Source: JAADEM01 sp965371855
GTDB lineage: Bacteria; Bacteroidota; Bacteroidia; Bacteroidales; Marinilabiliaceae
Length of the DNA: 64,000 bases
Reading direction: 5' to 3'
Assembly (NCBI GenBank): GCA_965371855.1
Contig: CBDUZZ010000009.1
Coordinates: forward strand, 12,186 to 76,185
In this document: one piece after another, positions 33,934 through 41,680 of the stretch
Numbering within the stretch: position 1 is the first letter of the stretch
Layout of the letters: every line of letters begins with the position of its first letter
Program-made: the position numbers and the translations under genes
Notes under the pieces: generated by a model
Told to the model about the DNA's origin: nothing
Databases searched by the model: none
Seen by the model: the letters and a program-made list of their open reading frames with translations, nothing else

Positions 33934-34047
33934 TTAAGTTGATTTACAATCCGATTTTTCAGCAACAGTTAACAGTTGTATCGATTTATTATTATCAGAT
34001 TTACACCCAATAAAAAATAGTAAGACAAAAACAACAGTATGCTTCAT
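33934..34047 (-). CDS. Possible 37-residue lipoprotein or 5' remnant
   Basis: An ATG frame on the minus strand encodes a compact signal (MKHTVVFVLLFFIGC) with an ideal lipobox Cys at residue 15, then about 22 polar residues to a TAA. It sits 85 bases upstream of the sigma gene on the same strand. It may be a true micro-lipoprotein or the surviving start of a longer lost lipoprotein. No ribosome site stands out. Confidence 0.35.
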   Translation of the reverse strand: MKHTVVFVLLFFIGCKSDNNKSIQLLTVAEKSDCKST

Positions 34048-34101
34048 AGTAAACGATAAAAAGTTTTTCGTATATTTAAAGTTAAATATAATACTAAATT
34101 T

Positions 34102-34848
34102 ATGAAAAAGTTATTTATCATTATAATAATCACAGCATTTACTTATCAGGCACAATCACAAATATTACTAACATTAATTTTTGGTGATAAATTAAATTCT
34201 GACGAAATCGAGTTTGGACTTGACGGTGGTGGTAGTTTTACAAAAATCTCAAATATGGACTCGAAGAAATACCTTAATGACTGGTATCTTGGTTTCTATT
34301 TTGATTTTAAAACTAAAGCGAATTTTAATATCTATTCCGGAGTACATGTTAAATCAAATCTGGGAGCAAATCACTTAACAGAAAAAGACCTTGCGGATTT
34401 AGGAGCAACATTATATTTAGAGACAGATGGCACACCTGTAGATGGAATCTACAGTCAAAAACTTTATACATTTATAGTACCCATATTAATACGCAAATAC
34501 TTGAAAAACAACATATACTTTGAGGCTGGGCCTCAATTAGGGTTGACTTATAAATCTTTTGTAGAATTTGTAGAAGTAACAAAAGAACGTGAATCTATAA
34601 TAAAAGAGTACAATAACAGCCTGACTAACTGGTTTGAAGCAGGTGTTGTGTGTGGTACAGGATACAAATTTAGAAAAGGTGCAGGCTTGACTTTTGGCAT
34701 TCAATATTTTTACGGTCTTACAAACGTATATAAGAATCGGTCAAACACAAAAAACAGCGGATTCTTTATCAGAGCCACAATCCCCATAGGACGTAAAAAA
34801 GCACAACAAAAAAGAGAAGCGGCAAAAAAAGCCACAATGGATAGTTAA
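34102..34848 (+). CDS. PorT-like outer-membrane beta-barrel protein
   Basis: 248 residues with a signal peptide (MKKLFIIIIITAFTYQAQS). Alternating beta strands (NDWYLGFYFDFKT, FNIYSGVHVKSNLG, YTFIVPILIRKYL, IYFEAGPQLGLTY, AGLTFGIQYFYGL) and the closing FFIRATIPIG are those of the small 8-10-strand outer-membrane barrels of Bacteroidota (PorT/OmpA-like beta-barrel family). A Lys/Ala-rich tail follows the last strand. It is transcribed divergently from the sigma-factor block. Specific role unknown. Confidence 0.82.
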   Translation: MKKLFIIIIITAFTYQAQSQILLTLIFGDKLNSDEIEFGLDGGGSFTKISNMDSKKYLNDWYLGFYFDFKTKANFNIYSGVHVKSNLGANHLTEKDLADLGATLYLETDGTPVDGIYSQKLYTFIVPILIRKYLKNNIYFEAGPQLGLTYKSFVEFVEVTKERESIIKEYNNSLTNWFEAGVVCGTGYKFRKGAGLTFGIQYFYGLTNVYKNRSNTKNSGFFIRATIPIGRKKAQQKREAAKKATMDS

Positions 34849-34978
34849 AATGAAACATTAATTAAACCAAATCATTAAAAGATAAATGTACTATTAAACC
34901 GAAGGATTAGCTTCGAACGAAACCTTCAGTAGTATAAAATTATCGTTTCTCATATCCTAAATTCAGGTATTACAAACG

Positions 34979-35004
34979 CTGACAGGTCTTGCAGACACTG
35001 ACAG
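34979..35004. repeat. CTGACAG element, copy 2
   Basis: Matches 15706-15731 in the inner GTCT-TGC-AGAC hairpin, but the right outer word is CTGACAG instead of CTGTCAG, so only the inner four pairs remain. Confidence 0.45.
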
Positions 35005-35042
35005 GTTTTTGGTTACTCAATTCCTCGATTCATCACACCATC

Positions 35043-35117
35043 ATCCCGATACTCGGGACTTCGCTATCGCTCCGCATCAACATCCCGCTACTCGGGACTT
35101 CGCTATCGCTCCGTATC
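35043..35117 (-). repeat. Structured GATGCGGAGCGATAG repeat, tandem copies 2 and 3
   Basis: Two 36-bp units (35043-35078 and 35082-35117) separated by three bases, differing at two or three positions. Related to 20856-20891 and 60236-60271. Confidence 0.7.
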
Positions 35118-35470
35118 ATTCCACCTTCAAACACCTTACCATATATAGAAACACACAACACAAAGACACTTTGTCATCTGAATTTCAATACTTTATGACA
35201 TATTTTCATGTTTATTCAATTTTTCATGACAATTTATAATCTAACTCAAACCTGGCCATTGTAGTTTAATTCAACTCTTTTCTCGGCTAAATATTATCCG
35301 TCAATAAAAAGCCGGACAGGTTTTGAAGTGCTTAGGATTTTAATTTATCTATGAGTAACTCTGTGTCTACTTTGAGCAACTTAGATTAGTTACGAAATTA
35401 AAACGGTTGAAGATTTTAATGATGTTTATACTGCTCAGTTTCTGACCTATTTAAGATTGGGCAAATATAA

Positions 35471-35623
35471 ACTTGGTTTACTTTTAATTCAGACAACACA
35501 GGAGAAATGACACTTACAGTAACATTTGATGGAGAAACTGAAACAGAGTCAGGCGATTTCGCCTGGAGTACTGAAGGCGAAACTTTAACTATTACTGAAA
35601 ACGGCGAAACAACATCTGTTTAG
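35471..35623 (+). pseudogene. C-terminal remnant of a lipocalin-like/secreted protein
   Basis: Fifty codons from TWFTFNSDNTGEMTLTV to a stop read like the end of a secreted lipocalin-like Bacteroidota protein (repeating beta strands, SGDFAWSTEGETLTITENG). A stop precedes it in frame and no signal peptide or start remains, so it is a fragment. Confidence 0.45.
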
Positions 35624-35739
35624 TATAGTATTTGATGCGATTCGGTATTAATACCAAATTAGTTTATCTGCACATTGGGAAGCTTAGCACATGGTGAAGG
35701 TTTAGCTCTATGTGCAAACTCTTAATCTTACAATATCTA

Positions 35740-35770
35740 TTGACATCATCCAATGTTCTTCGTATCTTAG
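35740..35770 (+). promoter_or_regulatory. Promoter for the Fib_succ_major gene
   Basis: TTG (35740-35742), 20-base spacer and TATCTTAG (35763-35770), one base off TAnnTTTG. The box lies 57 bases before the ATG at 35828. Confidence 0.45.
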
Positions 35771-35827
35771 GTTTTCATGCATTCTAACAATAATTGAAAT
35801 TATTTAACCTATTAAATTTCATCCATT

Positions 35828-37126
35828 ATGAAAAAACAAATACTTTTTTTAGTGATGATGGCTTGGTGGTTAGTGTATACTCAGGCGCAGGATATTAACA
35901 TCACTTTCTCGGCACAAGGCGCAGCAACAACTATAGACGAAGTAGTTGCGAAGAATTTAACAACCGATGAGTCAGTCACCCTCCCGGGAGATGCAACTTT
36001 AGTATTACACTCAGTCACCTCTAATATAGATGAGATATTATTGAATAATAGTCTCAAAGCTGTTCCAAATCCCTTTAACTCCATCACTCAACTCTATTAT
36101 CGAAATAAAAAAGAACAAAAAGTACTAATAAAGATTACCAGTGTCAATGGGAAAGGAATAACTCAATTTGAGAAATTATTATATGCAGGTGACCACCTGT
36201 TTCAAATATCAGCAGGTTACAGAGGAATTTACATTTTGAGTATGATTACACCAAATGAAACTCAAAGCATAAAGATTATGCAGAATGAAACAGGTGTTAG
36301 TCAAATTGAATATATGGGTGCAGTACTGGTAGCAGAACAAATAACAGGAACAGTTCTTAAAAGAGCCGTTGCCGATTATGTACTGAATTATTCTACTGAT
36401 GATATTATTTCATATACCATTACAAGCGGTGACTATACAACTATTATCAATGAATCTCCAAGTGAATCAACAACATTAACAGCTGATATGGTTGAATGTA
36501 CAGACGGGAATGAGAACAGTTACGCCATAGTTAAAATAGGAGACCAATACTGGATGGCCGAGAATATCGCTTCAACCAAATATGCTGATGGTACACCCAT
36601 AACTCTTGTAACCGACAATGATGACTGGATTGCCTTAGGCGATAACGATACTGACAAAGGGTGCTGTTATTACAATAACGATGAAAACAGCCAATACGGA
36701 GTTTTATATACCTGGGCGGCAGCCATGAACGGCACAAGTAGCAGTGATGCCAACCCAAGTGGCGTACAAGGCGTTTGCCCTAATGGTTGGCACTTACCAA
36801 GCGATGCAGAGTGGACGGAACTAACTGATCATCTGGGCGGCTCAGATGTAGCCGGTGGCAAACTAAAGGAGACCGGAACAACACATTGGGAAACTCCCAA
36901 CACCGGAGCAACCAATAAAAGTGGCTTTTATGCTCTTCCAAGTGGACAACGCTCCAAGCACAATGGCGGTTTCTATAGCTTAAGCAAATATTGCAGCTGG
37001 TGGAGTACTACCCAGCGAGGTGATCCGTTCGCATGGCATCGTTATCTTAAATATGATGACGCTAAGGCTGAACCCAATTGGTACTATAAATCGGAAGGTT
37101 TCTCAGTGCGTTGCGTTAAGAATTAA
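35828..37126 (+). CDS. Secreted Fib_succ_major-domain protein with internal T9SS-like domain
   Basis: 432 residues with a signal peptide (about 1-21). Residues about 78-150 (LKAVPNPFNSITQLYYRNKK, then GIYILSMITPNETQSIKIM) look like a type IX secretion C-terminal sorting domain, but here it lies in the first third. Residues about 210-432 are the Fibrobacter succinogenes major paralogous domain (MAENIASTKYADGTPI, CPNGWHLPSDAEWTELTDHLGG, SGFYALPSGQR, SVRCVKN), an extracellular fold related to formylglycine-enzyme-like domains, of unknown ligand. It may have arisen by recombination that put a sorting domain upstream of another module. Cell-surface or secreted location is likely. Confidence 0.85.
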   Translation: MKKQILFLVMMAWWLVYTQAQDINITFSAQGAATTIDEVVAKNLTTDESVTLPGDATLVLHSVTSNIDEILLNNSLKAVPNPFNSITQLYYRNKKEQKVLIKITSVNGKGITQFEKLLYAGDHLFQISAGYRGIYILSMITPNETQSIKIMQNETGVSQIEYMGAVLVAEQITGTVLKRAVADYVLNYSTDDIISYTITSGDYTTIINESPSESTTLTADMVECTDGNENSYAIVKIGDQYWMAENIASTKYADGTPITLVTDNDDWIALGDNDTDKGCCYYNNDENSQYGVLYTWAAAMNGTSSSDANPSGVQGVCPNGWHLPSDAEWTELTDHLGGSDVAGGKLKETGTTHWETPNTGATNKSGFYALPSGQRSKHNGGFYSLSKYCSWWSTTQRGDPFAWHRYLKYDDAKAEPNWYYKSEGFSVRCVKN

Positions 37127-37222
37127 AACAATTCTATCCTTCAACGTTGTTTCGGATAATTATTTACGGCATTGTAATACTTGCTTGGTGAGTGAATTGA
37201 AATGAAAAGCCACATTCAACTC

Positions 37223-37260
37223 ATTTTACTTTTTACCTGTAAAAAACATAGTACCAAAAT
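37223..37260 (+). repeat. 38-bp perfect direct repeat, copy 1
   Basis: Identical over 38 bases to 42938-42975. It contains TTTTTAC-CT-GTAAAAA, a small hairpin. The two copies enclose the Lol-like operon. The gap 37127-37399 otherwise shows no gene, only a 22-codon AT-rich frame. Confidence 0.85.
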
Positions 37261-37399
37261 GGATTACCAAATTTTTCAAACAGGATTTGTTGATTATTGG
37301 GGTTCTTTTTATTATGAATATTATTAAACTCCCTGAAGCGTTTTTCTATTTGATCACTTAACTTTAACTTTTTTAAATCAGGCTATTTTCCCCAGTTCA

Positions 37400-38131
37400 T
37401 TATTGCTTTAAAGCAGCCTTGGTGAAAATATACTCCGGGATCTCCTGGTTAAACTTTATGCTGATAATATGCATCTCAGTACCTTTCCCATTTTTTAGCA
37501 TGTCTTTATAAATCATTTTCATGGGAAACCACCTTCCCTGTACTTTTGTAATTTCTGAAAGAGAAGTCCTTTTAAGCAACTGTCCGCTTTTAGCAAATAA
37601 TTCTTCTTTTAAAGGAACAAAATATTCGGAGTCAATCCACGCTTTACGAGAGTAGTATGAAACGTCATCTACTTTGGCTATCAGCTCTAAAACAAAAGTC
37701 TTTCTGCCATCAATTTCCTCCTCACCAACTTTGGTTGCGGTATAAACTTCTGTCAATTCACGATCCTCCATCATATCTTCATACGAAAAGTCGGAACCCA
37801 TAACAGACTGCCGTAACATATGACCTGAAATTTGTATAGTACGGTCGGTGGATGGAGAGTAAATCCAAAGTTTATCTTCCAGCTTAAGCATCTTGGTTCC
37901 TTTTTCACGAGCGGGAGTTAAATACTCCGTAAACGATTTTTTATCGCCAACAGAATAAGAGATTGAAGTCATTGTACGACTATTCCGTTTTCCATGTATC
38001 GTCATTGAAGATTCAACAATGCGGTTCTCAGCCGACATGTTCAGGTCAACTCTATCTAAAATTTCATCCGCTGTTTGAGCATTCATATTAACTGAAATCA
38101 ATGCTAAAACTGTAATTATTAAATGTTTCAT
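37400..38131 (-). CDS. LolA-like outer-membrane lipoprotein-sorting protein
   Basis: 243 residues from ATG 38131; the open frame runs on to 38263 over the previous gene, but the signal peptide starts at MKHLIITVLALISVNMNAQ. The mature part has the PF17131-type lines ADEILDRVDLNM, TSISYSVGDKKSFTEYLTPAREKGTKMLKLEDKLWIYSPS (half-barrel strands), GSDFSYEDMMEDR and KAWIDSEYFVPLKEELF. Such periplasmic proteins carry a lipid or lipoprotein in a LolA-type cavity. It is the last gene of the operon with two FtsX-like permeases, an ATPase and a barrel. Confidence 0.9.
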   Translation of the reverse strand: MKHLIITVLALISVNMNAQTADEILDRVDLNMSAENRIVESSMTIHGKRNSRTMTSISYSVGDKKSFTEYLTPAREKGTKMLKLEDKLWIYSPSTDRTIQISGHMLRQSVMGSDFSYEDMMEDRELTEVYTATKVGEEEIDGRKTFVLELIAKVDDVSYYSRKAWIDSEYFVPLKEELFAKSGQLLKRTSLSEITKVQGRWFPMKMIYKDMLKNGKGTEMHIISIKFNQEIPEYIFTKAALKQ

Positions 38132-38189
38132 TATGATTATTTTAAAAATTAACCTAATTAATTTTATCAAACCTTCACCCCATAAGTCT

Positions 38190-39464
38190 TCACACTTCGA
38201 GTTCCTTAAACAACTGTGCTGTTTTTCGTTTGTAAATGGCATATCCGGCCAGTGCATTACCAAGAGTCATAGCAATTAATCCGGGGAAAAAGCCAATGTA
38301 AAATAGTTCAGGTGAAACAGCAGCACGATAAACCGGTGGCATCATCATGTTTACATTTTTCATCATCGAACTGAAATCAATTCCATTTTCTTGCAGATAA
38401 TAACATGCTCCCAGTCCGAAAATTGTACCAACGATTGATCCAATGAGCCCAATAAGAATTGCCTCATAAATTATGGTTCTGTAAATATGCCCTTTATTCT
38501 CTCCCAAAGCCAGACGAATTCCATACTCACTGTATCGGCGTAGGCCTCCCAACAGACCTGTATTCCAAAGAACTATTGACATTGCCATAATAAATATAAA
38601 TACCATAATGCCACTCATGCTTTCAGAATGAGTAAGTATTTCATCTAAGCCATTTTGATCACGGAGCTTAAACATTTGTGGTGAAAATTCATCAGCAGCA
38701 CTACTATATTTAGCGTTAAATGTGGTTTTTACAGAATCAGCTCTCGCATCATCGTAAGTTCCTTTTTTAAAATAACCTAAAATTTCGCTTGAAGCATCTT
38801 CCATATCAAGGGCTAATTGCGCATCAGAGATATCTATAATAATTGCTCCCCTGTCGAGAACAGTAGATCCAAAACTGATAGTACCACTAACCTGAAAGGT
38901 TTTAAACATCATGCTACCGTACATGGTTGAACCAAAAATGGTAATATCATCACCTGTTTCCACCCCAAACTTTTCAGCAAATTCATTACTAATAAGAGCC
39001 TCTCCTTGTTTGTTTGGAAGCGATCCTTTAACAATAGAATTGCTAATGTTCATTCTCCCGGCCTCGGTAGAGTTTGGCGAAAGCAAATCAACAGCTCTCC
39101 CTGCTGCGGGCCCTTGTGCACGGGTTTCTCCATTCTCATCCGGCACATCAAGCAATCCGCCAAAATTGATACGCTTAACCCATTCCATATCAGGATAATG
39201 AGAATTTAGATTTGTAAGAAGTTCTTCTACGTTCAATAAAGCCAAATCGTTTGGCAATTGATTTTGGTTTTCGGCATAAGAGCGAGTCATTATCTTAACA
39301 TGCCCGGTTTGGAATTTCGCACTCATGTCAATCATGTCGGTAAAAATACCTTTCATCCAGCCACTCATAAACACAGTAAGAAACACACCAATTGAGATAA
39401 CTATTACCGGCAGTAGGCTACGGCTTTTATCCCTTAATATTCCTTTAAATATAAATTTTATCAT
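38190..39464 (-). CDS. FtsX/LolE-type ABC permease
   Basis: 424 residues with the MacB/FtsX layout: TM1 (about 15-37), a large periplasmic domain (40-290) and three C-terminal TMs (about 290-410) with RYSEYGIRLALGENKGHIYRTIIYE, the coupling helix that contacts the ATPase. Together with 39814-40980 it would form the membrane dimer driven by the ATPase at 40982. Such transporters use ATP to pull substrate, often lipoproteins or lipids, from the outer leaflet of the inner membrane. It is separated from its partner gene by a 349-base gap with a gene remnant. Confidence 0.92.
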   Translation of the reverse strand: MIKFIFKGILRDKSRSLLPVIVISIGVFLTVFMSGWMKGIFTDMIDMSAKFQTGHVKIMTRSYAENQNQLPNDLALLNVEELLTNLNSHYPDMEWVKRINFGGLLDVPDENGETRAQGPAAGRAVDLLSPNSTEAGRMNISNSIVKGSLPNKQGEALISNEFAEKFGVETGDDITIFGSTMYGSMMFKTFQVSGTISFGSTVLDRGAIIIDISDAQLALDMEDASSEILGYFKKGTYDDARADSVKTTFNAKYSSAADEFSPQMFKLRDQNGLDEILTHSESMSGIMVFIFIMAMSIVLWNTGLLGGLRRYSEYGIRLALGENKGHIYRTIIYEAILIGLIGSIVGTIFGLGACYYLQENGIDFSSMMKNVNMMMPPVYRAAVSPELFYIGFFPGLIAMTLGNALAGYAIYKRKTAQLFKELEV

Positions 39465-39497
39465 TTTTATATGTTTTCTATTAATGTATTTTGTACA

Positions 39498-39540
39498 TTG
39501 AAGTGCCTGGAGTTTAGAGTACTTAGAGTGCCTAAAGTTT
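39498..39540 (+). repeat. Left inverted repeat flanking the four-helix-bundle remnant
   Basis: The words gagtacttagagtgcctaaagt and nearby aagtgcctggag are repeated in inverse order at 39759-39808 on the far side of the remnant at 39532-39727. Confidence 0.6.
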
Positions 39541-39727
39541 TAACGTTTTCCCTATTGAAGTGAAAATAGCTAGTAGTTCATTGGCTTCTGCTAAAGCAGA
39601 TTTAATTTTTTCTGAATCAACCCAATTTAATTCATCAATTATTTCTAACCAATAAACTGTTTCACTAGCTAATTGTAAATTTCTTTGTCCTGGTTTCAAG
39701 TTGTTTGCTAAATTCTTTATTATCCAT
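39532..39727 (-). pseudogene. Deleted four-helix-bundle (S23/IVP-like) protein gene
   Basis: From ATG 39727 the frame gives MDNKEFSKQLETRTKKFTIS, the usual N-terminus of these ~120-residue proteins, then hits a stop. In another frame directly after comes ASETVYWLEIIDEL and on to ELLAIFTSIGKTLKL-stop, the usual C-terminus. About 45 central residues are missing. The intact family occurs in intervening sequences of 23S rRNA and as solitary genes in Bacteroidota. Confidence 0.75.
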
Positions 39728-39758
39728 TTTCTTTAAGTTTTGTTTAAATCTAACTATA

Positions 39759-39808
39759 GTTCACTTTAGGCACTCTAGGCACTCTAAGTACTCTAAGTAC
39801 TCCAAACT
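39759..39808 (-). repeat. Right inverted repeat flanking the four-helix-bundle remnant
   Basis: On the minus strand it reads gagtacttagagtacttagagtgcc and tagagtgcctaaagt, matching 39498-39540 with one extra unit. It consists of short degenerate tandem words (actctaagt/actctaggc). Confidence 0.6.
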
Positions 39809-39813
39809 TCTTC

Positions 39814-40980
39814 CTACTGCAACTTCCCTTTTAAAGCATCTGTAGGTTTCATTTTTGAAATTTTACGGGCAGGGATATAACTTACTATTGTTGCAGAAAT
39901 CACAACAAGAATTAGTGTACTGATAATTAGTCCGACACTGTAATACGGATAAATGGTTTCAGCAACGGTAATACCCATATCCGGACCACCAAAAGTAATC
40001 CCTACGGTATCGAGCCACATAAATAAAGGTATTCCATAAACTGCTCCCAGAAGGGCAGCAAGGATGCTATGTGCACCTCCTTCAACGGTAAATATACCTA
40101 CAACCTGAGAGCGGGTAAGCCCCAGGGCAATGTATGTTCCTATCTCTTTTTGTCGACGAAATATCGAAAGAACCTGGGTATCGAAAATTGCCAGTAATGC
40201 AATAATCAGTAATAAGCCTTCCAGAATCAAACCACCGGCTTTTTTCGATTGAATGATATTTTTCAGATCTGACAATAGAAAATCCAAATCCTTAAAATCC
40301 CAACCTTCTATTTCTGCACCACTGTAATTTTCGCCTGTAACAAGGAGTGTAGCTTCACCTTCCATATTTGTCATTTCCTGTAATACAGGAAGTGACATAT
40401 ACAACTGACCATTATCAGCCGAAGGAACGTCACATCTGAAAATGGAAGCTATTAGAATTTCTCTGGCATCGAAAGTGCCATTTTTATCACGCCAACGCAC
40501 AAGAACCCTGTCGCCCACTTTTAGTTTGGTTGACTCAGCCATTCGTTTACCAATAATAGCGGCATATTCATCTTGAATATTTGTAAGGTCAGTTGTTGGC
40601 AGATACAAAATATTTTGTTTTGGATCGATGCCTTTTAAAATTCCACCCTGCACTCTTCCCTCAGGGTAAAGTGTTGCCTGAGTAATTAAAATGGGTGTGA
40701 GATTACCCTTGTTTATTTCTGCCTTCACCTGATTCGACAACGAAGCATGCGAATCCTGAATTGTGTAAGGGTCGTACTTATCGTATTCAGGATGCCAGAA
40801 TTGCCCCTGACCAATTTCCCAATCAATGGTATCTTTTATTCCTTGTCGGTTCCATCCATCAATCATTCCATTGTAAAAAATGATAAGAACAAATGCAAAA
40901 GACAATACTGTTACATTGAGCCAGGTTCTGAGCCCTGCACCAATGAGATTTCGAAATGCTAATTTTATTGCTAACATCAT
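39814..40980 (-). CDS. FtsX/LolC-type ABC permease
   Basis: 388 residues with TM1 (about 17-38), a periplasmic domain (40-260) and three C-terminal TMs, with FRRQKEIGTYIALGLTRSQVVGIFTVEG as coupling helix. It starts two bases after the ATPase gene, so the two are translated together. Its paralogue at 38190 probably completes the heterodimer. The wording of the periplasmic domain (GILKGIDPKQNILYLP) is that of Bacteroidota lipoprotein-release-type permeases. The true cargo is not shown by the sequence. Confidence 0.92.
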   Translation of the reverse strand: MMLAIKLAFRNLIGAGLRTWLNVTVLSFAFVLIIFYNGMIDGWNRQGIKDTIDWEIGQGQFWHPEYDKYDPYTIQDSHASLSNQVKAEINKGNLTPILITQATLYPEGRVQGGILKGIDPKQNILYLPTTDLTNIQDEYAAIIGKRMAESTKLKVGDRVLVRWRDKNGTFDAREILIASIFRCDVPSADNGQLYMSLPVLQEMTNMEGEATLLVTGENYSGAEIEGWDFKDLDFLLSDLKNIIQSKKAGGLILEGLLLIIALLAIFDTQVLSIFRRQKEIGTYIALGLTRSQVVGIFTVEGGAHSILAALLGAVYGIPLFMWLDTVGITFGGPDMGITVAETIYPYYSVGLIISTLILVVISATIVSYIPARKISKMKPTDALKGKLQ

Positions 40981-40981
40981 A

Positions 40982-41668
40982 TTATGTTTTTATTTCATCA
41001 CTAACAACTTTTCCATCTTCAAGCGAAATTGTTCTGTTTAAATATTTCATAACTTTTTCATCATGCGTTGCAAAAAGAAACGTTACATTAAATTCTTCAT
41101 TTAACTTCTTCATTGTTTGAAGAATATGGTGTGAATTTTTAGAGTCAAGGTTTGCTGTTGGTTCATCGGCCAGAACAATCTGTGGCTTTTTTACCATTGA
41201 CCTTGCAATGGCAACCCTCTGACATTCGCCACCCGAAAGCATATTTGGTTTCGACTTAACTTTATCTGTTAAGCCCACCCATTCCAAAGCTTCCATTACT
41301 GATTTCTTACGCTCTGAAGCCGACTTTTTTTGAAGTAATAGAGAAAACTCTACATTTTCAAAAACAGTATAAACAGGCAATAAGTTATAGGTTTGAAAAA
41401 TAAAGCCAATGTGCATATTCCTCAATTTGGCTGCCTGCTTATGGGACAGTTCAGAAATTGATTTATCTAATATAATGGCACTTCCGGTGGTGGGTGTGTC
41501 GAGAGAACCAATAATGTTAAGCAACGTGGTTTTGCCCGATCCACTTGGCCCTACAAAACCGGCAAATTCACCCTTGTTAAAATTTAAACCGATTCCGTTG
41601 AGAGCTGTAAAATAACCCTTGCCTACAGGATATTTTTTCACCAAATCGTTGATTTCAATTATTGCCAT
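40982..41668 (-). CDS. LolD-like ABC ATPase
   Basis: 228 residues. Walker A GPSGSGKTT (40-48), Q-loop FIFQTYNLLP, signature LSGGECQR (144-151) and Walker B IVLADEPTANLDS follow the LolD/MacB/FtsE pattern. It powers the two FtsX-like permeases downstream. It starts 12 bases after the barrel gene stop and ends two bases before the LolC-like start. It is a single-domain ATPase with no fusion. Confidence 0.95.
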   Translation of the reverse strand: MAIIEINDLVKKYPVGKGYFTALNGIGLNFNKGEFAGFVGPSGSGKTTLLNIIGSLDTPTTGSAIILDKSISELSHKQAAKLRNMHIGFIFQTYNLLPVYTVFENVEFSLLLQKKSASERKKSVMEALEWVGLTDKVKSKPNMLSGGECQRVAIARSMVKKPQIVLADEPTANLDSKNSHHILQTMKKLNEEFNVTFLFATHDEKVMKYLNRTISLEDGKVVSDEIKT

Positions 41669-41680
41669 TATCTTCTGTTT

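Larger units (their letters stand above)
34849..35827. other. Repeat-rich gap of 980 bp
   Basis: In order it holds a weak hairpin near 34898-34929, the CTGACAG element (34979-35004), two tandem structured repeats (35043-35078, 35082-35117), an AT-rich stretch without coding character, a lipocalin-like C-terminal remnant (35471-35623) and a promoter-like pair (35740-35770). No intact gene is seen. Confidence 0.7.
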
